Part shown: positions 8,106 to 16,800 of the stretch, piece after piece
Position numbering within the stretch: the stretch's first letter is position 1
Layout of the letters: every line of letters starts with the position of its first letter
Source: Enterobacter wuhouensis
GTDB taxonomy: Bacteria > Pseudomonadota > Gammaproteobacteria > Enterobacterales > Enterobacteriaceae
Assembly: GCF_004331265.1 (NCBI RefSeq)
Contig: NZ_SJOO01000018.1
Span: 1-48,272 of the forward strand
Length of the DNA: 48,272 bases
Reading direction: 5' to 3'
Translations under genes and position numbers: made by a program
Notes under the pieces: generated by a model
Told to the model about the DNA's origin: nothing
Databases searched by the model: none
What the model saw: the letters and a program-made list of their open reading frames with translations, nothing else

Positions 8106-9296
8106 ATGTTAGACGCTCAAACCATCGCTACCGTTAAGGCTACTATTCCCCTGCTTGTCGAAACCGGCCCTAAGCTGACTGCCCATTTTTACGATCGCAT
8201 GTTCGCTCACAACCCGGAGTTGAAAGAGATTTTCAACATGAGCAACCAGCGCAACGGCGACCAGCGTGAAGCGCTGTTTAACGCCATCGCCGCCTACGCC
8301 AGCAATATTGAAAATCTGGCGGCGCTGCTGCCTGCGGTAGAGAAAATTGCGCAGAAACATACCAGCTTCCAGATCAAACCCGAGCAGTACAACATCGTTG
8401 GCGGCCACCTTCTGGCCACGCTGGACGAGATGTTCAGCCCGGGCCAGGAGGTGCTGGACGCCTGGGGCAAAGCCTACGGCGTGCTGGCAAACGTGTTTAT
8501 CAACCGCGAAGCGCAGATCTACAGCGAAAACGCGGCTAAAAACGGCGGCTGGGAAGGCACCCGCGCCTTCCGTATCGTTGAAAAAACCCCGCGTAGCGCC
8601 TTGATCACCAGTTTTGAATTCGAGCCGGTTGATGGCCAGCCGGTGGCTGACTACCAGCCGGGCCAGTATCTGGGCGTGTGGCTGAAGCCTGAAGGATTCC
8701 CGCATCAGGAGATCCGCCAGTATTCTCTTACCCGCAAGCCAAACGGCAAAGGCTACCGCATTGCGGTGAAACGTGAGGACGGCGGTCAGGTCTCCAACTG
8801 GCTCCACAACGAAGCTAACGTGGGCGACGTGGTCCATCTGGCCGCGCCGGCGGGCGATTTCTTTATGGCCGTTGAAGCCACTACGCCGGTGACGCTGATC
8901 TCTGCGGGCGTGGGTCAAACGCCGATGCTGGCAATGCTGGATACGCTGGCAAAATCCAGCCACGGTGCGCAGGTCAACTGGTTCCACGCCGCGGAGAACG
9001 GCGACGTGCACGCCTTTGCGGATGAGGTGAACGCCCTGGCGGCGGGCCTGCCACGCTTCACAGCGCACACCTGGTATCGCCGGCCGACGGACGCAGATCG
9101 CCAGGCCGCTCGCTTCGACAGCGAAGGTCTGATGAATTTAAGCCAGATGGAAGGGGCGTTCAGCGCGCCGGATATGCAGTTCTACGTCTGTGGGCCGGTG
9201 GCGTTTATGCAGTATGCCGCGAAGCAGCTGGTAGACCTGGGTGTGGGCAAGGACAACATTCATTACGAATGCTTCGGTCCGCATAAAGTGCTGTAA
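8106..9296 (+). CDS. hmp: Flavohemoprotein / nitric oxide dioxygenase Hmp
   Basis: Hmp uses oxygen and NAD(P)H to convert nitric oxide to nitrate, and is the main aerobic NO defence. The 396 residues have three parts: a globin domain (1-140) with the heme-pocket residues Tyr29 and Gln53 and the proximal His85, an FAD-binding domain with RQYSLTRK (near 205), and a NAD(P)-binding domain with SAGVGQTPML and the C-terminal YECFGPH. The ATG at 8106 follows GAAGGAAG by 6 bp; an in-frame ATG five codons earlier lies within that site and is rejected. Control by NsrR is indicated by the box overlapping the promoter. Confidence 0.98.
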   Translation: MLDAQTIATVKATIPLLVETGPKLTAHFYDRMFAHNPELKEIFNMSNQRNGDQREALFNAIAAYASNIENLAALLPAVEKIAQKHTSFQIKPEQYNIVGGHLLATLDEMFSPGQEVLDAWGKAYGVLANVFINREAQIYSENAAKNGGWEGTRAFRIVEKTPRSALITSFEFEPVDGQPVADYQPGQYLGVWLKPEGFPHQEIRQYSLTRKPNGKGYRIAVKREDGGQVSNWLHNEANVGDVVHLAAPAGDFFMAVEATTPVTLISAGVGQTPMLAMLDTLAKSSHGAQVNWFHAAENGDVHAFADEVNALAAGLPRFTAHTWYRRPTDADRQAARFDSEGLMNLSQMEGAFSAPDMQFYVCGPVAFMQYAAKQLVDLGVGKDNIHYECFGPHKVL

Positions 9297-9298
9297 CC

Positions 9299-9370
9299 GC
9301 CCGGCGGCGCTTCGCTTGCACGGGCCTACGAAGGATTTTGTAGGCCGGGTAAGCGCAGCGCCACCCGGCA
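9299..9370. repeat. BIME: two inverted REP elements
   Basis: Two REP units face each other: GCCCGGCGGCGCTTCGCTTG (from 9299, ending near 9330) and its mirror form, TGTAGGCCGGGTAAGCGCAG (from 9339, ending near 9370). They lie between the convergent ends of hmp and glnB, 3 bp past the hmp stop. Confidence 0.85.
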
Positions 9371-9376
9371 AGAATG

Positions 9377-9715
9377 TTAAATCGCGGCGTCGTCTTCTTC
9401 ACCGGTACGGATACGGATCACGCGCGCCACGTCAAAGACGAAGATTTTGCCGTCGCCAATTTTGCCCGTCTGCGCCGTGCGGATGATGGTATCCACGCAG
9501 GTATCGACGATATCGTCGCTGACCACAATCTCAATTTTCACTTTCGGCAGAAAGTCGACCATGTACTCTGCGCCACGATAAAGCTCGGTGTGGCCCTTCT
9601 GACGACCAAAACCTTTCACTTCCGTCACGGTCATCCCGGTGATGCCGACTTCCGCCAGCGCTTCACGTACATCATCCAGTTTGAAAGGTTTAATAATCGC
9701 ATCAATCTTTTTCAT
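9377..9715 (-). CDS. glnB: Nitrogen regulatory protein P-II (GlnB)
   Basis: PII is a trimeric signal protein that reports nitrogen and 2-oxoglutarate status to GlnE and NtrB. The 112-residue protein has the standard length. Tyr51, the site of uridylylation by GlnD, lies in the T-loop (RGAEYMVDF), and the conserved TGKIGDGKIFV follows. It lies 65 bp downstream of glrR on the same strand, so it may be partly read from the glrK-qseG-glrR operon as well as from a promoter of its own. A BIME follows it. Confidence 0.98.
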   Translation of the reverse strand: MKKIDAIIKPFKLDDVREALAEVGITGMTVTEVKGFGRQKGHTELYRGAEYMVDFLPKVKIEIVVSDDIVDTCVDTIIRTAQTGKIGDGKIFVFDVARVIRIRTGEEDDAAI

Positions 9716-9780
9716 GGTGGGTCCTTAAACTCTTGCCTGTAAGCTGCCTCGTAATCGATTGCTCACAGTACCATACGGCA

Positions 9781-11118
9781 CTACTCTTTAAAATCGTTTG
9801 CTTCCAGCTCGTGGCGTGAGAGCAGCTTGTAGAACTCGGTACGATTGCGCCCGGCCATCCGCGCCGCGTGGGTCACGTTGCCTTTGGTGATCTGCAATAG
9901 CTTGCGCAGATAGTTCAGCTCAAACTGGTTCCGCGCTTCGGCAAAGGTCGGCAGGGCCGTATTTTCCCCTTCCAGCGCCTGCTCCACCAGCGCGTCGCTA
10001 ATCACCGGCGACGACGTCAGCGCCACGCACTGCTCAATCACGTTAACCAGCTGGCGCACGTTGCCCGGCCAGCCTGCGGTCATCAGGCGCTTCATGGCGT
10101 CGGTGGAAAACGCGCGCACGAAGGGTTTATGGCGATCGGCGGACTGGCGCAAAAGATGGTTCGCCAGCAGGGGGATATCTTCCGCACGCTCGGCGAGCGC
10201 CGGGATCTTCAGGTTCACCACGTTCAGGCGGTAGTAGAGATCTTCGCGGAACTCGTTGCGCGCCATCACCTTGGGCAGATCGCGGTGGGTGGCGGAGATA
10301 ATACGCACGTTGATGTCGATATCGCGGTTGCTGCCGAGCGGCCTGACCTTGCGCTCCTGCAGCACGCGCAGCAGCTTAACCTGCAGCGGTGCCGGCATAT
10401 CGCCAATCTCGTCGAGGAACAGCGTGCCCCCTTCCGCCGCCTGGAACAGCCCTTCCCGGCTGCTTACCGCCCCGGTAAAGGCGCCGCGCGCGTGACCAAA
10501 GAGTTCGGATTCAAGCAGCTGTTCCGGCAGCGCGCCGCAGTTGATAGCGATAAAGGCGTTTTTGGCACGCGGGCTGGCGTTGTGGATCGCCTGGGCGAGG
10601 ATCTCTTTCCCGGTCCCGCTCTGGCCGTTAATCAGCACGCTGACGTCCGACTGCGCCACCATTCGCGCCTGCTCAAGCAGGCGCAGCATGATGGGGCTGC
10701 GCGTGACAATCGACTCGCGCCACGCTTCATCGCCTGAAGGGGCGGCATGCTCAAGCGCGCTGTCGATAGCCTTATACAGCGCGTCTTTATCGACCGGCTT
10801 GGTCAGGAAGCTGAACACCCCCTGCTGCGTCGCGGCGACCGCATCCGGGATCGAGCCGTGGGCGGTTAAAATGATAACCGGCATACCCGGCTGCTGCTTC
10901 TGGATCTCTGCAAACAGCTGCAGGCCGTCCATCTCGTCCATCCGCAGGTCGCTGATCACCAGATCGATCTTCTCGCGGCTGAGCACCTTCAGCCCTTCCT
11001 GCCCGCTTTCAGCGGTCACAACGCTGTAGCCTTCGCTGACCAGGCGCATCCCCAGGAGCTTTAACAGCCCGGGATCGTCATCGACCAGTAAGAGATGAGC
11101 AGGTTTACGGCTCGTCAT
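9781..11118 (-). CDS. glrR: Sigma-54-dependent response regulator GlrR (QseF)
   Basis: GlrR activates sigma-54 promoters, above all that of glmY, when phosphorylated by GlrK. The 445 residues form a receiver domain (about 7-120; phosphoacceptor Asp57, acidic DDD at 13-15), an AAA+ domain with Walker A GQSGTGK (165-171), the sigma-54 contact loop GAFTGA (212-217) and Walker B GTLFLDE (231-237), and a C-terminal Fis-type helix-turn-helix (TKGNVTHAARMAGRNRTEFY). The start overlaps the end of qseG by 14 bp, indicating translational coupling. Three GlrR-type sites upstream of glmY lie in this same window. Confidence 0.97.
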   Translation of the reverse strand: MTSRKPAHLLLVDDDPGLLKLLGMRLVSEGYSVVTAESGQEGLKVLSREKIDLVISDLRMDEMDGLQLFAEIQKQQPGMPVIILTAHGSIPDAVAATQQGVFSFLTKPVDKDALYKAIDSALEHAAPSGDEAWRESIVTRSPIMLRLLEQARMVAQSDVSVLINGQSGTGKEILAQAIHNASPRAKNAFIAINCGALPEQLLESELFGHARGAFTGAVSSREGLFQAAEGGTLFLDEIGDMPAPLQVKLLRVLQERKVRPLGSNRDIDINVRIISATHRDLPKVMARNEFREDLYYRLNVVNLKIPALAERAEDIPLLANHLLRQSADRHKPFVRAFSTDAMKRLMTAGWPGNVRQLVNVIEQCVALTSSPVISDALVEQALEGENTALPTFAEARNQFELNYLRKLLQITKGNVTHAARMAGRNRTEFYKLLSRHELEANDFKE

Positions 11119-11821
11119 GCTTCACATCCTCTTGTTTCGGCGTATCGCTGTCCGGCGTCGCGGAGGCACTTCCGGGCTGATATTTACGCGATGAGAGCTG
11201 CCTTTCAATATCGGTCAGGTTCTCAAGCTTGCGCGTGGTGGTATCAAGCTGGGTTCGCAGAGACTCCTGCTGCTGGCGAAGCGTATCCAGCTCGCCGTCC
11301 GTCGACTGCTGCAGTTTGCTGTAGCGGGAACGCTCTTCCGACAGCTGCAGCTGCAGTGTCTGACCGTCGCGCCAGAGCTGATAAACCGGACGCACCTGTG
11401 CCGGAATGTTCATGACAAAGGTATCGAGTCGGTTGAGATTGGCGCGACGTTCAACCGGGGTGATTTTGGCATCCGCCAGCACGATCCCACGCTTAAACGC
11501 ATCCTGCCAGGTACTATTGTCGAGCAAGGCCGCCTGCGCGCGGGCTTCAACCGGCGCCAGACGCTGGGCGCAGTCGATGCCACGCAGCCAGAACAGCGGA
11601 TTTGATTCGACGTCATGGCCCGACAGGAGCCAGATGTTTTCACACCGCGTTGAAAGGAAATCAGCCAGCTGATGCTCTGGCCATTTATCTTCTTGTTTAT
11701 CGCTAATTGCACTCTGCGGCGGATGGGAAACACATCCCACCAGAAGTAGACCCGGCAGGCTCAGGCGTAACGTTTTGCTGGAAAACACCGCGCGTATGGC
11801 GCGAAAAAAGACGTGTGACAT
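11105..11821 (-). CDS. qseG: Outer-membrane lipoprotein QseG
   Basis: QseG is a lipoprotein that interacts with the GlrK sensor and tunes its kinase activity. The 238-residue form starts at the ATG at 11821 with GGTGAG just upstream. A longer reading from 11842 would overlap the glrK stop and is less likely. The signal sequence ends in the lipobox LLVGC, so the mature protein begins with a lipidated Cys. The C-terminal half is a coiled coil rich in Gln, Leu and Arg (around QLQLSEERSRYSKLQQSTDG). The extreme C-terminus and the segment after the lipobox differ from E. coli. The gene lies between glrK and glrR in one operon. Confidence 0.93.
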   Translation of the reverse strand: MSHVFFRAIRAVFSSKTLRLSLPGLLLVGCVSHPPQSAISDKQEDKWPEHQLADFLSTRCENIWLLSGHDVESNPLFWLRGIDCAQRLAPVEARAQAALLDNSTWQDAFKRGIVLADAKITPVERRANLNRLDTFVMNIPAQVRPVYQLWRDGQTLQLQLSEERSRYSKLQQSTDGELDTLRQQQESLRTQLDTTTRKLENLTDIERQLSSRKYQPGSASATPDSDTPKQEDVKHDEP

Positions 11822-11838
11822 ACTCACCAGACATTGAT

Positions 11839-13272
11839 TCATTTTATTGATTTTTCCGGCTCAAGGGGCAGTTCGATACGGAAGCAAACATCTGAACGTT
11901 CGTCCGTGGCAATGTTTAATTCACCCTGCATTCGTCGTATACAGTCCCGGGCAATGCTCAATCCCAGGCCACTTCCTTTAACCGCACCTTTCCGCTGATG
12001 ACTCCCCTGGAAGAAGGGTTCAAAAATCATCGCGCTTTCATCATCCGGGATCGGGGTGCCAGTATTGGCGACTTCAATAAACACCCGTGAACCATTCGTA
12101 TAGCTTCGGATATAAATGTTACCGGATTCAGTACCATAGTGCACCGCATTGGAATAAAGATTATCCAGCACGCTCATCAGCAGCATGGGCTCCGCCAGAC
12201 AGGCCGGTTCACTGAGGCTGACGTCCGTATGCATCATTTTAGCTCTTGCTGGCAGGCTATGGGCGGAGATGACCATATCCACCAGCGGTTCAATCTCGAC
12301 CTTTTCCAGCACCACCGCGCCATCAGCCAGCTTGCGGTTATAGTCCAGCAGCTGCTCGATCAGCTTTTGCAGATTACGGCTGCTGTCATCCAGAATCTCA
12401 ACAATCTCTTTCTGTTCGAGGGTCAGAGGCCCAGCCACCTCGTCCGCCAGCAGCTCCGTGCCTTCACGCATGCTGGCAAGCGGCGTTTTAAGCTCGTGGG
12501 AGATATGCCGCAGGAACTGGTGGCGCTGCGATTCCAGCCAGGCCAGACGCTCAGAAAGCCAGATGATACGCTGGCCCACCGAGCGTAACTCTCGCGGCCC
12601 CTTAAAGGCGACGGTATCCCCGAGCGATTTCCCCTCGCCCAGCCGGTTGATCATGCGCTGAATCCCCTTTACCGGGCCGATGATCATACGGGTAAACAGC
12701 AGGACCAGCCCCAGGCTGACAAGAAAGAGCACCAGCGCCTGCCAGCCGAAGAATTGACCGCGCTCGGCAATTTCCTGCTGCAGCTGCTGCCCGCGCGAAA
12801 ACACCACGGCGCGGGTGGCCTGCACCATTTCCGTATTGGCATTGGCAAAGGCTTCGAGGCGGGCTGCGGCATCGGCATCTGGCCCGCTGTTTTTACACTG
12901 CAGCTGCGCCAGGCTGTTCAGATCCTGACGTAACGCCTGATAGAGTTTGTCATCCGGCAGTACGCCCGCGTGGGCGTCCAGCATCTCGCTGTAGCGTTTG
13001 CGCTGGCTTTGATAGACCTTTTCCAGGGTGCGATCGTCCAGCACGCAATACTGGCGATAGCTTCTCTCCATCTCCAGCGCGGCGTTGGTCATGGCCTCAC
13101 TGCGTCTGGCATCAATCAGCGTCGTGCGGTTCGTCAAGGCAGCCTGCGCGCTCAGGGCATTCAGGCTCTGCCATGCCTGCCATGCCAGAACCAGCAAAGG
13201 CAGCAGTATCAGCAGAAATGCCATCATAACGAGCTGTCGCAGGGAGCGAGGGAAAACGGGCCAGCGTTTCAA
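11839..13272 (-). CDS. glrK: Sensor histidine kinase GlrK (QseE)
   Basis: GlrK is the membrane sensor that phosphorylates GlrR. The 477 residues contain a first membrane segment (about 13-32), a helical periplasmic domain (33-176), a second membrane segment (about 177-197), a HAMP linker, the dimerisation/phosphoacceptor box HISHELKTPLASM with His259, and an ATPase domain with an N-box (LDNLYSNAVHYG) and a G-box (GSGLGLSIARD). It heads the glrK-qseG-glrR operon; qseG starts 18 bp further on. The operon is preceded by glmY, whose terminator lies about 60 bp upstream of the glrK start. Confidence 0.97.
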   Translation of the reverse strand: MKRWPVFPRSLRQLVMMAFLLILLPLLVLAWQAWQSLNALSAQAALTNRTTLIDARRSEAMTNAALEMERSYRQYCVLDDRTLEKVYQSQRKRYSEMLDAHAGVLPDDKLYQALRQDLNSLAQLQCKNSGPDADAAARLEAFANANTEMVQATRAVVFSRGQQLQQEIAERGQFFGWQALVLFLVSLGLVLLFTRMIIGPVKGIQRMINRLGEGKSLGDTVAFKGPRELRSVGQRIIWLSERLAWLESQRHQFLRHISHELKTPLASMREGTELLADEVAGPLTLEQKEIVEILDDSSRNLQKLIEQLLDYNRKLADGAVVLEKVEIEPLVDMVISAHSLPARAKMMHTDVSLSEPACLAEPMLLMSVLDNLYSNAVHYGTESGNIYIRSYTNGSRVFIEVANTGTPIPDDESAMIFEPFFQGSHQRKGAVKGSGLGLSIARDCIRRMQGELNIATDERSDVCFRIELPLEPEKSIK

Positions 13273-13331
13273 GACATGACTCTCTTACTGTGGGTTTGAG
13301 GAGAGCGTAACTGAGTCTGCCCGTCAGATAC

Positions 13332-13361
13332 AACAAAGCCGGGTAAAAACCCGGCTTTGTT
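13332..13361 (-). terminator. Terminator of glmY
   Basis: AACAAAGCCGGG pairs with CCCGGCTTTGTT around a short A/T loop (12-bp stem). This is the Rho-independent end of GlmY, and the T-rich side of the stem serves as the U-tract. Confidence 0.9.
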
Positions 13362-13515
13362 GAGGAATGAGGCGGTGCCTAACTCGACGTTTCGCCCTGG
13401 CCTGATAAAGCAACGCTATGATCAGTAGTTGGACGGCAGGCACCTTTTTGTGCGTCATTCGAAGTTTATGTAGCACGTCCCGAAGGGGCTGACATAAGAA
13501 GGTGAATGAGCCACT
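13332..13515 (-). ncRNA. glmY: Small RNA GlmY
   Basis: The minus strand from 13515 begins AGTGGCTCATTCACC and matches E. coli GlmY over most of its 184 nt: the conserved block CAGCCCCTTCGGGACGTGCT, then TAAACTTCGAATGACGCA, and a strong final hairpin (13332-13361). GlmY sequesters the adaptor RapZ, which spares the sister RNA GlmZ so that glmS is translated and glucosamine-6-phosphate is made. The middle section diverges from E. coli, but the length and position (between purL and glrK) are kept. Short reading frames inside it are not genes. Confidence 0.95.
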
Positions 13516-13522
13516 GGTTAAT

Positions 13523-13551
13523 ATTATGCAACAGCCGTGCCAGAATGCAAA
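13523..13551 (-). promoter_or_regulatory. glmY overlapping sigma-54 and sigma-70 promoters
   Basis: On the minus strand TGGCACGGCTGTTGCA (complement of 13527-13542) is a perfect -24/-12 sigma-54 promoter. Its GC at -12 lies about 13 bp before the GlmY 5' end at 13515. CATAAT (complement of 13523-13528) overlaps it as a sigma-70 -10, with TTTGCA 17 bp upstream. E. coli glmY also has overlapping promoters of both types. Confidence 0.9.
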
Positions 13552-13630
13552 ACAAAATATTAACACATTGAAATATAGGCGCTTTAGGTGGATATCTGTT
13601 AATTGTCTGCAGAATGATTTCCAGGCTAAG

Positions 13631-13744
13631 TGTCGCTATTAAGCAACACCTTAACGGGAACCTTTCCTGTTATATATAAATCAATGAGTTAAATGTCTCC
13701 TTTTGGCGACACCTATACCAGAGGATTGTCGCGATTTTGCGACA
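13631..13744 (-). promoter_or_regulatory. GlrR enhancer sites and IHF site upstream of glmY
   Basis: Two exact TGTC-N10-GACA sites (13694-13711 and 13727-13744) and a third with one changed base, TGTC-N10-AACA (13631-13648), match the GlrR recognition pattern. They lie 115-230 bp upstream of the glmY start, as enhancer sites for sigma-54 should. AATCAATGAGTTA (13679-13691) fits the IHF consensus WATCAANNNNTTR and could bend the DNA so that GlrR contacts the polymerase. Apart from glmY and these sites, the 13273-13805 interval holds only the purL terminator/REP. Confidence 0.85.
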
Positions 13745-13748
13745 GGCA

Positions 13749-13790
13749 TAAAAAAGCCCGGTGGCGCTCACGCTCACCGGGCCTACAAAG
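13749..13790 (-). terminator. REP-type hairpin ending purL
   Basis: GCCCGGTGGCGCTCACGCTCACCGGGC (REP-like arms around 13756-13782) is followed on the minus strand by a run of six T. It lies 15 bp past the purL stop, so it works as a terminator made from a REP sequence. Confidence 0.8.
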
Positions 13791-13805
13791 TACCTGCTTT
13801 ACATC

Positions 13806-16800
13806 TTAACCCAGCTGTTTACGCGCGTTGCGGAAGATACGCATCCACGGGCTGTCCTCGCCCCAGTTTTCCGGATGCCAGGAGTTGCTTACGGTGCGGA
13901 ACACGCGTTCCGGGTGCGGCATCATGATGGTCGCACGACCGCTTTCGCTGGTCACCGCAGTAATGCCGTTCGCTGAACCGTTCGGGTTAGCCGGGTAGGT
14001 TTCTGTCACCTTGCCAAAGTTATCCACGAAGCGCAGCGCCACCAGGCCTTTGCTTTCAAGCTGAGCCAGATGCGCCGCATCGCGCACTTCTACCTGACCT
14101 TCACCGTGGGAAACGGCGATTGGCATCTGTGAACCGACCATCCCCTGCAGCAGCAGAGACGGGCTTTGGGTAACTTCTACCAGGCTAAAGCGCGCTTCGA
14201 AGCGGTCGGACTGGTTGCGCACGAAGCGCGGCCAGGCTTCGCTGCCCGGGATCAGCTCGCGCAGGTTAGACATCATCTGGCAGCCGTTACACACGCCCAG
14301 CGCCAGCGTCTGCGGACGGTGGAAGAAGGTTTCGAATTCGTCGCGCACGCGGCTGTTGAACAGGATGGACTTCGCCCAGCCCTCGCCCGCGCCCAGCACG
14401 TCGCCGTAGGAGAAGCCGCCGCACGCCACCAGCGCATGGAAATCTTCCAGACCGGTACGCCCGGCCAGCAGGTCGCTCATGTGGACGTCGATGGCGTCAA
14501 AGCCCGCGCGGTGGAAGGCAGCCGCCATCTCAACGTGGGAGTTAACGCCCTGCTCGCGCAGCACCGCCACTTTCGGACGCGCGCCGGTCGCAATGTACGG
14601 CGCGGCAATGTCTTCGCTGATGTCGAAGGAGAGCTTCACGTTCAGGCCTGGATCCTGGTCATTCGCTTTCGCGTTATGCTCCTGATCGGCGCATTCCGGG
14701 TTATCACGCAGGCGCTGCATCTGCCAGGTGGTTTCCGCCCACCACATGCGCAGCGTGGTGCGGCTTTCGCTGAACACGGCGTGACCGTCTGCTTCAATGA
14801 CGAAGCGGTCGCCCTGAACGGCTTTACCCAGATAGTGCACGCAGTCTGCCAGACCGTGCTTCGCAAGAATCGCTTCAACCGCGTCGCGATCCGCCGCGCG
14901 CACCTGAATCACGGCGCCCAGTTCTTCATTGAACAGCGCCGCCAGACGGTCTTTGCCAAGCGTGGCAATGTTCGCTTCCACGCCGCAGTGGCCGGTGAAG
15001 GCCATTTCTGCCAGCGTCACCAGCAGGCCGCCGTCGGAACGGTCGTGGTAGGCGAGCAGCTTACGCTGCGCCACCAGCGCCTGAATCGCGTCGTAGAAGC
15101 CTTTCAGCTGGGCAACGTCGCGCACGTCGGCCGGCTTGTCACCGAGCTGACGGTACACCTGCGCCAGCGCGGTGGCACCCAGCGCGTTGTGGCCTTTGCC
15201 GAGATCAATCAGCAGCAGGGCGTTGTCAACGGTCGCAAGCTGCGGCGTGATGGTATGACGCACGTCTTCCACGCGGGCAAACGCGGTGATCACCAGCGAC
15301 AGCGGAGAAGTCATCTCGCGCTGCTCGCTGCCTTCCTGCCAGCGGGTTTTCATCGACATGGAGTCTTTACCCACCGGAATGGTCAGGCCGAGGGCTGGAC
15401 ACAGCTCCTCGCCCACCGCCTTCACGGCTTCATACAGGCCAGCATCTTCGCCAGGATGACCGGCTGCGGCCATCCAGTTTGCGGAGAGCTTGATGCGTTT
15501 GATGTCGCCAATCTGCGTCGCGGCGATGTTGGTCAGCGCTTCACCGACCGCAAGACGGGCGGAAGCCGCGAAGTCCAGCAGCGCCACCGGGGTACGTTCG
15601 CCCAGGGCCATCGCTTCGCCGTAGTAGCTGTCGAGGCTCGCGGTAGTCACGGCGCAGTTCGCCACCGGGATCTGCCACGGGCCGACCATCTGATCGCGCG
15701 ATACCATACCGGTCACGGTGCGGTCGCCGATGGTCACCAGGAAGGTTTTCTCTGCCACAGCAGGCAGGTGAAGCACGCGGTTGACCGCTTCTGCCACGGT
15801 AATGCCTTGACGATCCAGCGCTTTGCCCGCCGCTTTGCGGGTTGTAACGTCGCGGGTCATCTTCGGCGTTTTGCCGAGCAGGACGTCCAGCGGCAGGTCG
15901 ATAGGCTGGTTGTCGAAATGGGTGTCGCTTAAGGAGAGGTGCAGCTCTTCGGTCGCTTCACCGATGACGGCGTACGGCGCGCGCTCGCGGCGGCACAGCT
16001 CGTCAAACAGCGGCAGCTGATCGGCCGCAACCGCCAGCACGTAGCGTTCCTGGGATTCGTTACACCAGATTTCCAGCGGGCTCATGCCTGGCTCATCGTT
16101 CAGGATGTCGCGTAGGTTGAAACGACCCCCGCGACCGCCGTCGCTCACCAGCTCCGGCATGGCGTTAGACAGACCGCCCGCACCCACGTCGTGGATAAAT
16201 AGAATCGGGTTGGCATCGCCCAGCTGCCAGCAGCGGTCGATCACTTCCTGACAGCGGCGTTCCATCTCCGGGTTATCGCGCTGTACGGAGGCGAAGTCGA
16301 GATCGGCATCAGACTGACCGGAGGCCATTGAAGATGCCGCCCCGCCGCCCAGGCCGATGTTCATCGCCGGGCCGCCGAGCACGATCAGCTTCGCGCCCAC
16401 GACGATCTCGCCTTTCTGCACGTGATCGGCGCGGATGTTGCCGATCCCGCCCGCCAGCATGATCGGCTTGTGGTAGCCGCGCAGCTCTTCGCCGTTGTGG
16501 CTGTCCACTTTCTCTTCATAGGTACGGAAGTAACCGTTCAGCGCCGGACGACCAAACTCGTTGTTGAACGCCGCGCCGCCCAGCGGGCCGTCGGTCATGA
16601 TATCCAGCGCGGTCACGATGCGCTCCGGCTTGCCGAAATCTTCTTCCCACGGCTGTTCAAAGCCCGGGATGCGCAGGTTGGAAACGGAGAAACCGACCAG
16701 ACCCGCTTTAGGTTTAGCGCCGCGACCGGTCGCACCTTCGTCACGGATTTCACCGCCGGAGCCGGTCGCCGCACCCGGCCACGGAGAAATCGCCGTCGGG

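Noticed and set aside
13324..13566. An 80-codon frame on the minus strand between purL and glrK
   Set aside because: It covers the glmY RNA and its promoter; the conservation is that of the RNA, not of a peptide.
14166..15932. A 588-codon open frame on the plus strand
   Set aside because: It lies antisense to purL, is rich in His, Arg and Gln as expected for the complement of a GC-rich gene, and has no recognisable domain.
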